In this document: positions 24,967-34,317 of the stretch, piece after piece
Numbering within the stretch: position 1 is the stretch's first letter
How the letters are laid out: the number at the start of each line of letters is the position of its first letter
NCBI GenBank assembly: GCA_947468085.1
Contig: CANIKY010000009.1
Span: forward strand, 1-46,795
Source of the DNA: Paracoccaceae bacterium
GTDB taxonomy: Bacteria; Pseudomonadota; Alphaproteobacteria; Rhodobacterales; Rhodobacteraceae
DNA length: 46,795 bases
Reading direction: 5' to 3'
Translations under genes and position numbers: made by a program
Notes under the pieces: generated by a model
Told to the model about the DNA's origin: nothing
The model's input: the letters and a program-made list of their open reading frames with translations, nothing else
Database searches by the model: none

Positions 24967-26592
24967 TTATGCAGGCGAATCAAGTTCGCCCAAGGTTGCA
25001 ATATAGCGCACCAACGGTGGGGAGAGGCCCGCCTTTTCCAGAATGCGGCGCTGGCCGGGGCGCACACCCAACAAGACCATTTGCCCGCCGTTACGCTTTG
25101 TGCGCAGGGCCAGCAAATCCAAGGCGCGCGCACCTGAACTGTCGACATAGTCCAGCGCTGTTAGGTCCAAGACGAAATGGCGCGGGTGTTCGGCGATTTG
25201 GTCCAGCACCGCGCCGGTTTGGGCGGCTGCACCGAAGAAATAGGGCCCCGACAGGCGCACCACCACGCGGTCGGCGCGGTCAGAGCCCTCGCCCGCATCA
25301 ATCACCGCGCTGTGTGACATGCGCTGCAAAAAGACCAATCCAGCCAAGGCAAAGCCCACCACGATGCCTTCGGTCAGATCGCGCAGCACCACCAAAAGAA
25401 AGGTCACCACCACAATCAGCGCATCGCTGCGCGAAGTGCGCAAAAGCATCCAGAACTGCGCCTTGCCCGCCATGTTCCACGCCACCACGCTAAGAAGCCC
25501 CGCAAAAGCCGCCATCGGCACAAACGACACCAAGGGAGCTAGCACGACCATAAATCCCAGCACAAAAACCGCGTGCAGCATACCTGCCACCGGCCCCTTG
25601 GCCCCCGCGCTGTGATTGGTGACAGTGCGCGCCACAGCCCCCGTGGCATAGATGCCGCCAAAGAACGACACGGCGATATTGGCGGCCCCTTCGGCGAAAA
25701 GCTCGATCGCTGGGCGGTGGTGGTTGCCTGAAAGGCCATCAGCCACTTGGGCGGACAAAAGGCCGGTTATGGCCCCAAGCAGGCTGAATTGCAGGGCAAA
25801 GGGCAGGCTGCGCTGGATCATCGGCCATGACAGATCTGGCCAGACGGGGGCAGGCAGAAATCGGGGCAGGGTGCCAAAGCGGTCACCTACAAGGTCAATC
25901 GGCAGATGAAGGGCCCAGACGCCAAAGCTTACCCCCGCCACAGCCAGCAGCATATTTGGCCAATGCGGGCGCAGTTTTTTGATGATTTGCACGGCGGCAA
26001 TAGTCACCAAGGCCACGGCCAAGGCTTGCGCGGAAAACGTGTCGCGCACGGCCCAAAGGGCGGATAATTTGTCTAATACGGCGGGCGGTTCGGCCCCTGA
26101 CAGCCTTAGCCCCAACAGCTCTTTCACCTGACTGGTGAAGATGATGACGGCAATGCCCGAAGTAAACCCAATGGTCACCGGATAAGGCAGGAATTTAACA
26201 TAACTTCCCAGCTTCAGCCCGCCCGCCGCCATCAGGATAAACCCCGACAGAAAGGTCGCCACCATCAACCCTGGAAGGCCAATCTGTGCCACGCAGGCCG
26301 AAACCCCCACAATAAAGGCCCCCGCGGGCCCGCCGATCTGATAGCGCGACCCGCCCAAGGCCGAAACGATGAACCCGCCAACTATGGCCGTAAACAACCC
26401 CCGCTCTGGCCCAAGGCCCGAGGCTATGGCGATGGCCATCGACAAGGGCAGGGCCACAATCGCCACCGACAGCCCCGCCATGGCATCTGCCCGCAGGTCG
26501 GCTGCGTGGTAGCCTTCGCGCAGAACGGTGATGATCTTGGGCAAAAACTCGGCCCCAAAGCGCTTGGGGGCGGCGGAGATGGGGTTGTGCAT
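24967..26592 (-). CDS. SulP-family inorganic anion transporter with STAS domain
   Basis: A 541-residue SLC26/SulP protein. A short cytoplasmic N-terminus leads to a membrane domain of about 12-14 segments. Family motifs are DAMAGLSVAIVALPLSMAIA near the N-terminus, IGGPAGAFIVGV and FFGGIYATGAVARTVTNHSAGAKGPVAGM. A C-terminal STAS domain (about residues 430-541) follows, with LDLTALDYVDSSGARALDLL including the conserved D-S-S-G loop. Members move sulfate, bicarbonate, dicarboxylates or other anions, so the substrate is not fixed by sequence. It lies 270 bp upstream of acsA and 101 bp after truA. Proximity to the taurine/sulfite genes makes sulfate attractive but unproven. Confidence 0.87.
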   Translation of the reverse strand: MHNPISAAPKRFGAEFLPKIITVLREGYHAADLRADAMAGLSVAIVALPLSMAIAIASGLGPERGLFTAIVGGFIVSALGGSRYQIGGPAGAFIVGVSACVAQIGLPGLMVATFLSGFILMAAGGLKLGSYVKFLPYPVTIGFTSGIAVIIFTSQVKELLGLRLSGAEPPAVLDKLSALWAVRDTFSAQALAVALVTIAAVQIIKKLRPHWPNMLLAVAGVSFGVWALHLPIDLVGDRFGTLPRFLPAPVWPDLSWPMIQRSLPFALQFSLLGAITGLLSAQVADGLSGNHHRPAIELFAEGAANIAVSFFGGIYATGAVARTVTNHSAGAKGPVAGMLHAVFVLGFMVVLAPLVSFVPMAAFAGLLSVVAWNMAGKAQFWMLLRTSRSDALIVVVTFLLVVLRDLTEGIVVGFALAGLVFLQRMSHSAVIDAGEGSDRADRVVVRLSGPYFFGAAAQTGAVLDQIAEHPRHFVLDLTALDYVDSSGARALDLLALRTKRNGGQMVLLGVRPGQRRILEKAGLSPPLVRYIATLGELDSPA

Positions 26593-26693
26593 GGATATGT
26601 CCCCGCAAGGGGGCTCCGGTCAGGGGGCGGCAAGCTTGCGGGGTGCAAGGGGTGCGGGCCTAAGCGGGCCACCCCAAAGCAGCCTCGGACGGC

Positions 26694-27464
26694 TTATGCA
26701 AAAGGATCAACCAGATAGCGCACCTGTGTCAAGCACAGGCCTTGCGGTGGGGCCACGCTGCCACAGGCTGCGCGGTCGCGCGCGTCTAAAGCCTGACCTA
26801 CACGCGCAGGCGCCCAAGCCCCGTTGCCCACCCGCACCAAGGTGCCCACAATCGAGCGGACCTGATTGTGCAGGAACGAGCGCGCGCGCAAAGCAAAGCG
26901 GTATTCTGTGCCATTAGGCAGGGTTTGGGCGGTGATCGTCACCTCATCCAGCGTTTTGATCGGGCTACTGGCTTGACAAAGAGCAGATCGGAAGGTGGTG
27001 AAATCGTGGTGTCCCACCAAGTGATTGGCCCCCTGCTGCATCGCGCCCAGATCCAGCGGTGTTAGCAGATGCCAGACTTGGCCCCTCTCTAGAATGGGAG
27101 GCGCGCGGCGGCACAGGATGCGGTAAAGGTAGCGCCGCTCTACCGCGCTAAAGCGGGCGTGAAAATCTTCTGGCACTTCAGCGCAGGCCAAAACGGCCAC
27201 AGGCAAGGGGCGCAGGTGCTGGTTTAGCGCCTGCGACAGACGAAACGGGTCCCAGTGTTTGGTCAGATCGACATGGGCCACTTGCCCGCGCCCATGCACG
27301 CCTGTGTCGGTGCGCCCAGCGGCGGCGATGGTGTGGGGTCCTGGTTCCAACTTGGCCAAGGCCGCCTCGACCGCGGCTTGGACCGAAGGCTGACCCTGCG
27401 CCTGTCTTTGCCACCCGTTAAAGGGCGCGCCGTCATATTCGATCTTCAGGGCAAAGCGGGGCAT
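26694..27464 (-). CDS. truA: tRNA pseudouridine(38-40) synthase
   Basis: A 256-residue TruA-family enzyme that converts U38-U40 in the tRNA anticodon arm to pseudouridine. The N-terminus [19 protein letters not shown] is diagnostic. The catalytic aspartate is D53 in [31 protein letters not shown] and [18 protein letters not shown] complete the signature. The frame is open upstream to 27713, but the extra 83 residues are arginine/proline-rich with no homology, so the ATG at 27464 is the start. It stands between pth and the SulP gene on the same strand. Confidence 0.93.
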   Translation of the reverse strand: MPRFALKIEYDGAPFNGWQRQAQGQPSVQAAVEAALAKLEPGPHTIAAAGRTDTGVHGRGQVAHVDLTKHWDPFRLSQALNQHLRPLPVAVLACAEVPEDFHARFSAVERRYLYRILCRRAPPILERGQVWHLLTPLDLGAMQQGANHLVGHHDFTTFRSALCQASSPIKTLDEVTITAQTLPNGTEYRFALRARSFLHNQVRSIVGTLVRVGNGAWAPARVGQALDARDRAACGSVAPPQGLCLTQVRYLVDPFA

Positions 27465-27774
27465 CTTATGGGACCAAGCCGTATGTGTTTTCTGCCCTTG
27501 GGGTCCAAGATGAGTGTTTGGGCCAAGATGAAGATGTCTCAACGCACCTAGCCGTTTGCTGCGGGTTTCGCAACGGGGGGCTAATTTTGTGGGGGAGGGC
27601 GGCTTAAGAAACGCGCTGATTGACGGCAAGGCTGGGCTTGGCCGCGATGGAGATTTGCACGCCTTTGCCCTTTGTCGTGGCCCAAGGTCCCTGCGTCTTG
27701 GCCACAGTCGCACGGGCCTTGGCCCGATTGGCCCGCCGCAAGCCAGAGGCGGACGATCCCACCTAAGAGGTCTG
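27465..27774 (-). other. Intergenic stretch between truA and pth with no supported gene
   Basis: Three overlapping minus-strand frames are open here, but none has a convincing start site, ribosome-binding site or domain signature. All are rich in Arg, Pro and Ala, as expected of GC-rich noncoding DNA. A promoter for truA should lie in it. I see no RNA gene or terminator with a T-run. Confidence 0.5.
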
Positions 27775-28464
27775 TCACGCCCGAAACTTCTGGGCGAGTT
27801 TTTGTAAGGCAGTTAAAGGGCTTGGCGCAGGATCTTGCACCGGTTTTATTGGAACTTGTGCCAAGGTTTCGGGCGCTGCCCGTGGGGTCTTGCGCGGAGG
27901 TGAGACGCGCAGCGCCACCAAGTTCAAAAACCCAGCTGCATCGCCAGAGGCCAGCGTCACCGCGCCGTCCGAGATGCCGTCCAACAGCGGGTCTAGCCAG
28001 TCGCGGTCTGCCTTGGAAAAATCATGCAAAACATATCCCGCCACGGCGTCTTTATGTCCAGGATGGCCGATGCCCAACCGCACGCGGCCATAGCCCTCGC
28101 CCAGATGCGCATGGATCGAGCGCAGGCCATTATGCCCGGCATGGCCCCCGCCCATTTTGGTGCGCAGTTTTCCGGCGGCAAGGTCCAGCTCGTCATGAAA
28201 GACCACCACATCTGCCAAGGGCAATTTGTAAAAGGCCACGGCTGCATGAACGGCTTGGCCCGACAGGTTCATAAAGGTTTCGGGTTTCAGCAAAGCGACC
28301 TTTTCGCCGCCCAAACGCCCCTCGGCCATCACGCCATGATGCGCCTTGCGCCAAGGGCCAAAGCCGTGGTCAGCGGCAATACGCTCTAGCGCCATAAAGC
28401 CGATGTTGTGGCGGTGGCCGGCATAGTCAGGCCCCGGATTGCCCAGACCAACGAAAAGTTTCAT
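27775..28464 (-). CDS. pth: Peptidyl-tRNA hydrolase
   Basis: A 229-residue bacterial Pth that releases tRNA from stalled peptidyl-tRNA in the cytoplasm. The N-terminus [22 protein letters not shown] holds the catalytic histidine (H19). [14 protein letters not shown] and [13 protein letters not shown] supply the substrate site and the aspartate that positions the histidine. [12 protein letters not shown] is the other family motif. The last 40 residues are a Pro/Ala-rich tail beyond the usual ending (about 190 residues), common in alphaproteobacterial Pth. It lies downstream of rplY with an intervening terminator hairpin, so it is probably expressed partly by read-through. Confidence 0.93.
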   Translation of the reverse strand: MKLFVGLGNPGPDYAGHRHNIGFMALERIAADHGFGPWRKAHHGVMAEGRLGGEKVALLKPETFMNLSGQAVHAAVAFYKLPLADVVVFHDELDLAAGKLRTKMGGGHAGHNGLRSIHAHLGEGYGRVRLGIGHPGHKDAVAGYVLHDFSKADRDWLDPLLDGISDGAVTLASGDAAGFLNLVALRVSPPRKTPRAAPETLAQVPIKPVQDPAPSPLTALQKLAQKFRA

Positions 28465-28520
28465 TTAGCCCCCGCGCCGTTTCTTGTGCCCAAGTCTGGC
28501 GCGACAGCGCCCAAAAGACA

Positions 28521-28548
28521 AGCGGGCGGCAATTGCTTGCCGCCCGCT
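28521..28548 (-). terminator. Intrinsic terminator/attenuator after rplY
   Basis: A perfect 12-bp stem, AGCGGGCGGCAA (28521-28532) with TTGCCGCCCGCT (28537-28548), encloses a TTGC tetraloop. On the minus strand it is followed by TGTCTTTT. It stands 28 bp beyond the rplY stop and 56 bp before the pth start, so it should end or attenuate rplY transcripts and set a lower level for pth. Confidence 0.75.
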
Positions 28549-28576
28549 GTTCATTTGCGCCTTAGATCGAAACCGA

Positions 28577-29167
28577 TCAGGCCTCGGCCGAGATCAATCC
28601 GGCTGGAGCCGAGATATTCGCGATCACAAAGTTGCGCGCGATCGTGGGGTTCACCCCTTCGGGCAGGATCGCGTCACTGATATGGATCACATCACCAATC
28701 GCTTTGCCGGTCAGGTCGACCGTGATGTGATCAGGAATATCGCCTGCCATCACGTTTAGTTCAACTTCCGGACGCACCACAGTCAAGGTGCCGCCGCGCT
28801 TCAACCCGGGGCTGGCCTCGTGGTTGATGAAGGTCACGTGGATGTGCAGGACGACGCGTGATTCGTCGTTCAAACGCATAAAGTCAACGTGGGTCGGAAG
28901 ATCGCGAACCACATCGCGCTGAACGCCACGGCACACGACGTGAACGTCGGGAAGGCCGGGAACCTTCAGGTTGAAAAGCGTCTGCAAGAAGCGGCCTGCT
29001 TTCAGGTGCTTTAGTAGATAGTTATAGGCTACATTGATGGCGACAGGCTCTTGCCCATCCCCGTAGACTATTCCGGGTACAAATCCGTCACGACGAGCTT
29101 GGCGGGCGGCCCCCTTGCCTGTCCCCGCACGGACCTCGACGTTCAGATCGTTGATCTGGCGTGCCAT
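28577..29167 (-). CDS. rplY: 50S ribosomal protein L25/general stress protein Ctc
   Basis: A 196-residue long-form L25 (TL5/Ctc). The N-terminal 5S rRNA-binding domain has [29 protein letters not shown] and HVDFMRL. The C-terminal beta domain has the family motif [30 protein letters not shown]. The start at 29167 is preceded by AGGAGA at 7 nt; an upstream in-frame start at 29209 lacks homology. The rplY-pth order is classical in bacteria. It is divergent from cysK across a 317-bp gap. Confidence 0.93.
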   Translation of the reverse strand: MARQINDLNVEVRAGTGKGAARQARRDGFVPGIVYGDGQEPVAINVAYNYLLKHLKAGRFLQTLFNLKVPGLPDVHVVCRGVQRDVVRDLPTHVDFMRLNDESRVVLHIHVTFINHEASPGLKRGGTLTVVRPEVELNVMAGDIPDHITVDLTGKAIGDVIHISDAILPEGVNPTIARNFVIANISAPAGLISAEA

Positions 29168-29484
29168 AGGTGTTCTCCTGTTACAGTCCGCCATCCTCCA
29201 AGGGTGCATGGCGCGACTGGGGGGCTATAGCGGGGAAAATCCCTAAGGGGAAGCCGCATCAGCCCCATTTTTGCAGCTTTTCCCCCAAAATCGCCGCCAG
29301 ACCTTGCCCATTGCCACAATTCTGTCACCGAAGGTCGCCCGAACCGGTTGGCGCCACGCCAGAGGCGAGATAAAATCAACGCGCGGCACGCGCTCCTTTG
29401 GATCAAGGCTGGCCATTTGTGCCACGCTTGCTTGAGTTTCCCGCCCCCTTTGGCTAAACAGGGTACAGGATCAAGGGGACCTTC
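29168..29484. other. Divergent intergenic region between rplY and cysK
   Basis: This 317-bp gap should hold the promoters of rplY (minus) and cysK (plus). Beyond the proposed cysK promoter at 29432-29460, I see no coding potential, RNA gene or strong palindrome. Confidence 0.5.
29432..29460 (+). promoter_or_regulatory. Possible sigma-70 promoter of cysK
   Basis: A -35-like TTGAGT (29432-29437) and a weak -10-like TAAACA (29455-29460) are separated by 17 bp, 24 bp before the cysK start. The match is partial and unsupported by other data. Confidence 0.3.
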
Positions 29485-30519
29485 ATGCGCATTCACAGCG
29501 ATCTGGCTGACACGATCGGCAACACGCCACTTCTTAAGCTTAAACGCGCCTCGCAGATGACGGGCTGCACGATCTTGGGCAAGTGCGAGTTTTTGAACCC
29601 CGGCCAGTCCGTCAAGGACCGTGCTGCTTTATATATCATCAAGGATGCCGTGGCCAAAGGGCACCTGAAACCCGGTGGCACGATTGTCGAGGGGACTGCG
29701 GGCAATACAGGGATTGGCTTGGCCTTGGTGGGCGCATCCATGGGCTTTCGCACCGTGATTGTGATCCCCGAAACCCAGTCGCAAGAAAAGAAAGACATGA
29801 TCCGTCTGGCGGGGGCCGAACTGGTGCAAGTGCCGGCCGTTCCCTACAAAAACCCCAACAACTACGTCCGCTATTCCGGCCGTCTGGCCGAGGCTTTGGC
29901 TCGCACTGAACCCAACGGGGCCATCTGGGCCAACCAGTTCGACAATCTGGCCAACCGCACCGCCCATGTCGAAACCACCGGCCCCGAGATTTGGGAACAA
30001 ACTGGCGGCAAGGTGGATGGCTTTATCTGTGCAGTGGGGTCGGGCGGTACTTTGGCTGGGGTGGGCTTGGCCTTGCAGCCCAAGGGTGTCAAGATCGGTC
30101 TGGCTGACCCTGAAGGGGCGGCGCTGCACGCCTATTATTCCACCGGTAAGTTTGAAAGCCCCGGGTCGTCCATCACTGAAGGCATCGGCCAAGGCCGCAT
30201 TACCGCCAATTTAGAAGGCTTCACCCCCGATTTCAGCTACCGCATTCCGGATGCCGAGGCTTTGCCCTTGGTCTTTGAGATGCTGGAGGACGAGGGCATT
30301 TGCCTTGGCGGTTCCTCGGGCATCAACATCGCGGGGGCCATTCGCATGGCGCATGACTTGGGGCCGGGCAAGACCATCGTCACCATCCTGTGCGATTATG
30401 GCAACCGCTACCAATCCAAATTGTACAACCCGACTTTCCTGCGCGAAAAGGGCCTGCCCGTGCCCACTTGGCTAGAGCGCGCGCCATCCAACATCCCAAC
30501 GGTCTTTGAGGACGCATGA
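29485..30519 (+). CDS. cysK: Cysteine synthase A (O-acetylserine sulfhydrylase)
   Basis: A 344-residue fold-type II PLP enzyme that makes cysteine from O-acetylserine and sulfide. NTPLLKLKRAS leads to the PLP lysine K44 in NPGQSVKDRAA. The substrate loop is EGTAGNTGIGLALV, the phosphate-binding glycine loop GSGGTLAG, and the late serine is in GGSSGINIAGA. The protein is slightly longer than enterobacterial CysK, with a C-terminal extension after the catalytic core. AAGGGGA lies upstream of the start. It overlaps the MscS gene by ATGA, so the two are co-translated. Its role is assimilatory and separate from the dissimilatory taurine locus. Confidence 0.93.
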   Translation: MRIHSDLADTIGNTPLLKLKRASQMTGCTILGKCEFLNPGQSVKDRAALYIIKDAVAKGHLKPGGTIVEGTAGNTGIGLALVGASMGFRTVIVIPETQSQEKKDMIRLAGAELVQVPAVPYKNPNNYVRYSGRLAEALARTEPNGAIWANQFDNLANRTAHVETTGPEIWEQTGGKVDGFICAVGSGGTLAGVGLALQPKGVKIGLADPEGAALHAYYSTGKFESPGSSITEGIGQGRITANLEGFTPDFSYRIPDAEALPLVFEMLEDEGICLGGSSGINIAGAIRMAHDLGPGKTIVTILCDYGNRYQSKLYNPTFLREKGLPVPTWLERAPSNIPTVFEDA

Positions 30520-33062
30520 CCCAAGCAGGCCAAAGGGTCTGCAAACCGCTTCGCCTTTTGGCGGTGATGACCCTTGGGCTGAGTATTGTGTTTGCAGGCC
30601 CCATCGCTGCGCAAAACACCGGCGGCAGCGCGTCAGAGGCGCCTGCCAGTGTTCAAAGCCCGGTGGATGCCGCAGATGCTCCCGTCTCGGGCGGCTTTGC
30701 CCCCCAAAGCGGTGGGGCCAAGCCGAAGGTTGTGGTCAGCGGCGGGGCCAGTGGCGGCGCGTTGGATTATCAGGGCTGGGCGCGCATGGCCGCGCGGGCG
30801 GAAACCGCATTAGCCAATGCAGCCATCCCTGATGCGGGCTTGGAAACCATAAGGTTGGAACTGACCCGTTGGCGCGCCCAGTTGCTAGAGGCGCAAAGCG
30901 TCAACTCTACCCGCATCGCGACCCTGAAAAACCAGATCGCGGCCTTGGGAGAGGTGCCGGTTGACCCCGCCAGTGAAGACGCCGATATCACAACACGCCG
31001 CGCCGAATTGGCCGCGCAGATGACACGGCTGCAAGCGCCTGGCTTGGCCGCTGATGAAGCCTATCGCCGCGCTGATGGCCTGATCCGCGAGATTGACCGC
31101 GTCTTGCGCGAAAGGCAGGCGGATGCGCTGCTGAAACTGTGGCCTAATCCGCTTAATCCCGTCCATTGGAAAGATGCGCTTGGCGCGCTGACCACAACGG
31201 CGACGACAATTTGGGACGAGACTGCGCTTAAGGCCGCCGACCCGCGCGCGCGGGCTAAATTTGCCGACACGCTGCCGCTGACCTTACCTTTGCTGGCCTT
31301 TGCCTTTTTGGCCCTGTGGCGCGGGCGCTTTTGGGCTGAACGTTTGGGTTTGCGCCTGCGGCCACCCGCCACAGCGCGCGGACAGCGGGTCTTGGGATTT
31401 GGCACCTCACTTGGGCAGATCATTGTGCCGGTTCTGGCCTGTGCGGCATTGGGAGAGGCTTTGCGCCTGACGGCCATGCTGGGGCCTGTGGGTGTGCAAA
31501 TTGCAACCGCCTTGGCCCCCATGGGCACTGCTCTTTTTGCCGCCGCTTGGCTGGGCGCGCAGGTCTTTCCGGCTGCGGTTTACCCCGGCATGATGTTGAA
31601 TTTGCCCACCGACCGGCGCGCCTTGGGCCGAGATTTGACGACGGCCTTTGGCGCAGTTTTGGCGCTGGATATGCTGCGCCGCGTTGCTATGGCCGATATT
31701 TTGGTCAGCGATGCAGCAACTTCGGTTTTAAGCCTTCCTGCGATTTTGGCGGGGGCCTTCATCTTGGTGCGGTTGGGGCAGTTGATGCGCCAGTCGCGCG
31801 CCACGGCGGCGGATCAAGGTAACGTCACCTATCGCAACCGCTTGCTGGATCTTCTGGCGCGCGGGGTCATTCTTTTCGGCACGCTTGGCCCGTTGTTGGC
31901 TGTGCTGGGCTATATCTCGGCCGCGGCGCAACTGGTCTTTCCCACCGCCTTGACGTTGGGGTTGGTGGCCCTTCTTTACCTCACTCAACTGCTGATCGGC
32001 GAGGTCTATAGCCTTTTGATGCGCACCGAGGAGGCGCAAGATACGCTTGTGCCGGTGCTGATCAGTTTTGCTTTGGCCTTGGCCATGTTGCCCGCCGTGG
32101 CGCTGATTTGGGGCGCGCGGGTGGCCGACCTGACGGAGCTTTGGACCCGCTTTAAAGACGGCTACCAACTGGGCGATACGCGTATATCGCCCACTGATTT
32201 CCTGTTTTTTGCGTTGATCTTTGGCATCGGGCTGTCGGCCACGCGGCTTTTACAGGGGGCGCTTAAATCTTCGATCTTGCCGCGCACCACGCTGGACCAA
32301 GGCGGCCAGAATGCGGTGGTGTCGGTTCTGGGCTATGTGGGGATCTTTGTGGCAGCGCTTGTTGCCATTAACTCCAGCGGGATTGACCTGTCGGGGATTG
32401 CGATAGTGGCAGGCGCCCTGTCAGTCGGCATCGGCTTTGGCTTGCAGACTGTGGTGTCGAACTTTGTGTCTGGCATCATCTTGCTGATCGAACGCCCGAT
32501 CAGCGAAGGCGATTGGATCGAGGTGGGCCCCGTTCAGGGGATCGTCACCTCGATCTCGGTGCGCTCGACCCGAATTCAAACCTTTGACCGGTCTGATGTG
32601 ATCGTGCCCAATTCTGACCTGATCTCGGGCCGGGTCACCAATTGGACGCGGTTTTCGCTGACTGGCCGTGTGATTGTGGCGGTAGGCGTGCCTTATACCG
32701 AAGACAGCCGCCGCGTGGCACAGATCTTGCGCGAGATTGCCGAGGCGCAGCCGATGGTGCTGCTGTCGCCGCCGCCCTTGGTGGCATTCATGGGCTTTCA
32801 GGCCGAGATGATGCAGTTTGAACTGCGCGTCATCCTGCGCGATGTGAATTTTCAGGTCGAAGTGCGCAGCGAAATCAACCACCAGATCGCCACCCGTTTT
32901 CGCGCCGAAGGCGTTCCCTTTACCGCCGCCCACCGCGACCATTTGCAACGCCTTGCCAATGAACACGCGGCCGAAGCGGAAGCCTTGGCCCAAGAGGCCG
33001 ACACGATCGCCGCCGTCAAAGCCGTCTTGGCCGCGTCCTTGCCCGCAGAAAGACCAAAATGA
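30516..33062 (+). CDS. MscS-family mechanosensitive channel with long N-terminal periplasmic domain
   Basis: An 848-residue large MscS protein. The N-terminal signal region (about residues 10-32, ending near PIAAQN) is followed by a predicted periplasmic helical domain (about 90-240, DUF3772-like). About ten further transmembrane segments follow. The MscS core begins near residue 600; its pore helix is GALSVGIGFGLQTVVSNFVSG, followed by LLIERPISEGDWIEV and the cytoplasmic beta and vestibule domains. It should open on membrane tension to release osmolytes. It overlaps cysK and alaX by ATGA. The domain order is typical of Rhodobacterales homologues. Confidence 0.87.
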   Translation: MTQAGQRVCKPLRLLAVMTLGLSIVFAGPIAAQNTGGSASEAPASVQSPVDAADAPVSGGFAPQSGGAKPKVVVSGGASGGALDYQGWARMAARAETALANAAIPDAGLETIRLELTRWRAQLLEAQSVNSTRIATLKNQIAALGEVPVDPASEDADITTRRAELAAQMTRLQAPGLAADEAYRRADGLIREIDRVLRERQADALLKLWPNPLNPVHWKDALGALTTTATTIWDETALKAADPRARAKFADTLPLTLPLLAFAFLALWRGRFWAERLGLRLRPPATARGQRVLGFGTSLGQIIVPVLACAALGEALRLTAMLGPVGVQIATALAPMGTALFAAAWLGAQVFPAAVYPGMMLNLPTDRRALGRDLTTAFGAVLALDMLRRVAMADILVSDAATSVLSLPAILAGAFILVRLGQLMRQSRATAADQGNVTYRNRLLDLLARGVILFGTLGPLLAVLGYISAAAQLVFPTALTLGLVALLYLTQLLIGEVYSLLMRTEEAQDTLVPVLISFALALAMLPAVALIWGARVADLTELWTRFKDGYQLGDTRISPTDFLFFALIFGIGLSATRLLQGALKSSILPRTTLDQGGQNAVVSVLGYVGIFVAALVAINSSGIDLSGIAIVAGALSVGIGFGLQTVVSNFVSGIILLIERPISEGDWIEVGPVQGIVTSISVRSTRIQTFDRSDVIVPNSDLISGRVTNWTRFSLTGRVIVAVGVPYTEDSRRVAQILREIAEAQPMVLLSPPPLVAFMGFQAEMMQFELRVILRDVNFQVEVRSEINHQIATRFRAEGVPFTAAHRDHLQRLANEHAAEAEALAQEADTIAAVKAVLAASLPAERPK

Positions 33063-33775
33063 CCGAACTTTTGTTTCGCGACGACCCCTATTTGACCGAG
33101 GCAGAGGCCGTGGTGTTGGCCCATACGCCCGAAGGCGGCATTGTTGTATCGGCATCGATCTTTTACCCCACCGGCGGCGGCCAGCCGGGGGACAGCGGTT
33201 GGATCGATTGGGACGGCGGGCGCTTGGCCATTGCCACGGCGCTGAAAGTTGACGGCGCCATAGCCCTGATCCCCGCCGAGGCCCGCGCCATGCCCGCAGT
33301 CGGAGCCCGCGTGCGACAAAACTTGGCGTGGGAGCGCCGCTTTGGCCATATGCGCGTGCACACCGCCCTGCATCTGCTGTCGGTCATAATTCCCTTGCCC
33401 GTCACCGGCGGCCAAATCGGCGCTGAACGGGGCCGGCTGGACTTTGCCATGCCCGAGGTGCCAAGCGATGCGGCCCATTGGCAAGAGGCGATCAATCGCC
33501 TGATCGACCGCGACCTGCCTGTCACGCAAGACTGGATCACCGACGACGATTTGCTCGCCAACCTCGCCTTGGTCAAAACCCTCTCCGTGCGCCCGCCGTC
33601 AGGGCAGGGCAGGGTGCGGCTGATCCGCATCGGGCAGGGAGAGGGGCAGATCGATCTGCAACCTTGCGGCGGCACCCATGTCGCGCGCACCAGCGAGGTC
33701 GGACGGGTGAGCATTGGCCGGATCGAAAACAAGGGCCGCCAGAACCGACGGGTTCATGTGCAGTTGGGCGATTAG
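33059..33775 (+). CDS. Alanyl-tRNA editing protein (AlaX family)
   Basis: A 238-residue stand-alone editing protein that hydrolyses mischarged Ser/Gly-tRNA(Ala). An N-terminal beta domain (SIFYPTGGGQPGDSG) precedes the editing core with zinc ligands H101 and H105 (HTALH), C203 and H207 (CGGTH). It lacks aminoacylation and tRNA-binding domains, which separates it from AlaRS. It overlaps the MscS gene by ATGA and ends 2 bp before IS remnants, so its 3' side is the border of the accessory zone. The C-terminus looks intact (IGRIENKGRQNRRVHVQLGD). Confidence 0.9.
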   Translation: MTELLFRDDPYLTEAEAVVLAHTPEGGIVVSASIFYPTGGGQPGDSGWIDWDGGRLAIATALKVDGAIALIPAEARAMPAVGARVRQNLAWERRFGHMRVHTALHLLSVIIPLPVTGGQIGAERGRLDFAMPEVPSDAAHWQEAINRLIDRDLPVTQDWITDDDLLANLALVKTLSVRPPSGQGRVRLIRIGQGEGQIDLQPCGGTHVARTSEVGRVSIGRIENKGRQNRRVHVQLGD

Positions 33776-33777
33776 AT

Positions 33778-34024
33778 GGGCGTTGTTGCACCACTTACTC
33801 TTGCGGCGTAATTTTCCCTTTGCCTGTTGAACTCAGGCGATGCTGACGATCTCAGTGGTGCCGAGCGCATTGAAGCGGTTGATGAGGGCGATGCGGATTT
33901 GGATTTTGGCAGGTAGGCGGTCTGGGCCTCTCGCGGCGATGCGTTCGCCGAAGGCCTTGAGGCACCGCATCTTGGCCTCGATCCGGCTTGGGACGTGATA
34001 GCCGGTCCAGCGCTTCCAGAACGC
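33778..34024 (-). pseudogene. IS5-family transposase remnant (C-terminal end plus terminal repeat)
   Basis: Only the last 60 or so codons of an IS5/IS427-type transposase remain. The piece begins near W(KRW)TGYHVPSRIEAKM, keeps CLKAFGERIAARGPDRLPAKIQIRIALINRF and stops at 33833. This corresponds to the usual GYHRRS..ETKM...ALNRF-type tail with the last catalytic glutamate. Downstream, GGGCGTTGTTGCA at 33778-33790 looks like an IS5-type terminal inverted repeat, 2 bp beyond the alaX stop. The 5' part of the element is missing, and it is joined in one open frame to an IS3 fragment. Confidence 0.65.
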
Positions 34025-34315
34025 CCTTCCAGATCCTTCACCTCGCCAGTATTGGCCTGAGGCGCTGTATCGCAAGCCAGCCGCTTCTTGCTGGCCTGAA
34101 AGAAGTCCTTGGACCAGCTGCAAGTCAGGCTTTGGGCCGTCGTCAAGCCAATAGACCCCCGGATTGTTGGCTAACCCTCCTCCACCTTCCTTACGGCACA
34201 GCCCTGCAATGCCGTCTTCGCAACGAAGGCCGCACAAAACGATCCGGATCTTCTCCTCAGAAGAGTGCAACTTGCGCGTTGCGCGCCGTATATCCGTAAT
34301 ATCCTGCTCGGCAGC
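34025..34315 (-). pseudogene. IS3-family OrfA remnant, frameshifted
   Basis: Two frames together restore an IS3-type OrfA. In one frame, ITDIRRATRKLHSSEEKI (around 34255-34305) is followed by VLCGLRCEDGIAGLCRKEG, the helix-turn-helix. In another, SWSKDFFQASKKRLACDT leads to ANTGEVKDLE (about 34025-34120). The expected leucine-zipper end and all of OrfB are absent. The fragment begins against the eamA stop and ends at the IS5 fragment near 34024, so one element inserted into the other or a deletion joined them. Non-functional. Confidence 0.65.
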
Positions 34316-34317
34316 CC

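Noticed and set aside
25161-25170. TTAGGTCCAA resembling a reverse TauR half-site inside the SulP gene
   Set aside because: Single, imperfect, no partner at 23 bp and inside the STAS coding region; treated as chance.
27581-27778. Minus-strand frame of 65 codons between truA and pth
   Set aside because: No start signal or homology; overlapping frames are equally open in this GC-rich gap.
33059-33775. Truncated alanyl-tRNA synthetase
   Set aside because: It has its own start, intact editing-domain zinc ligands and normal AlaX length; nothing suggests a lost aminoacylation domain.
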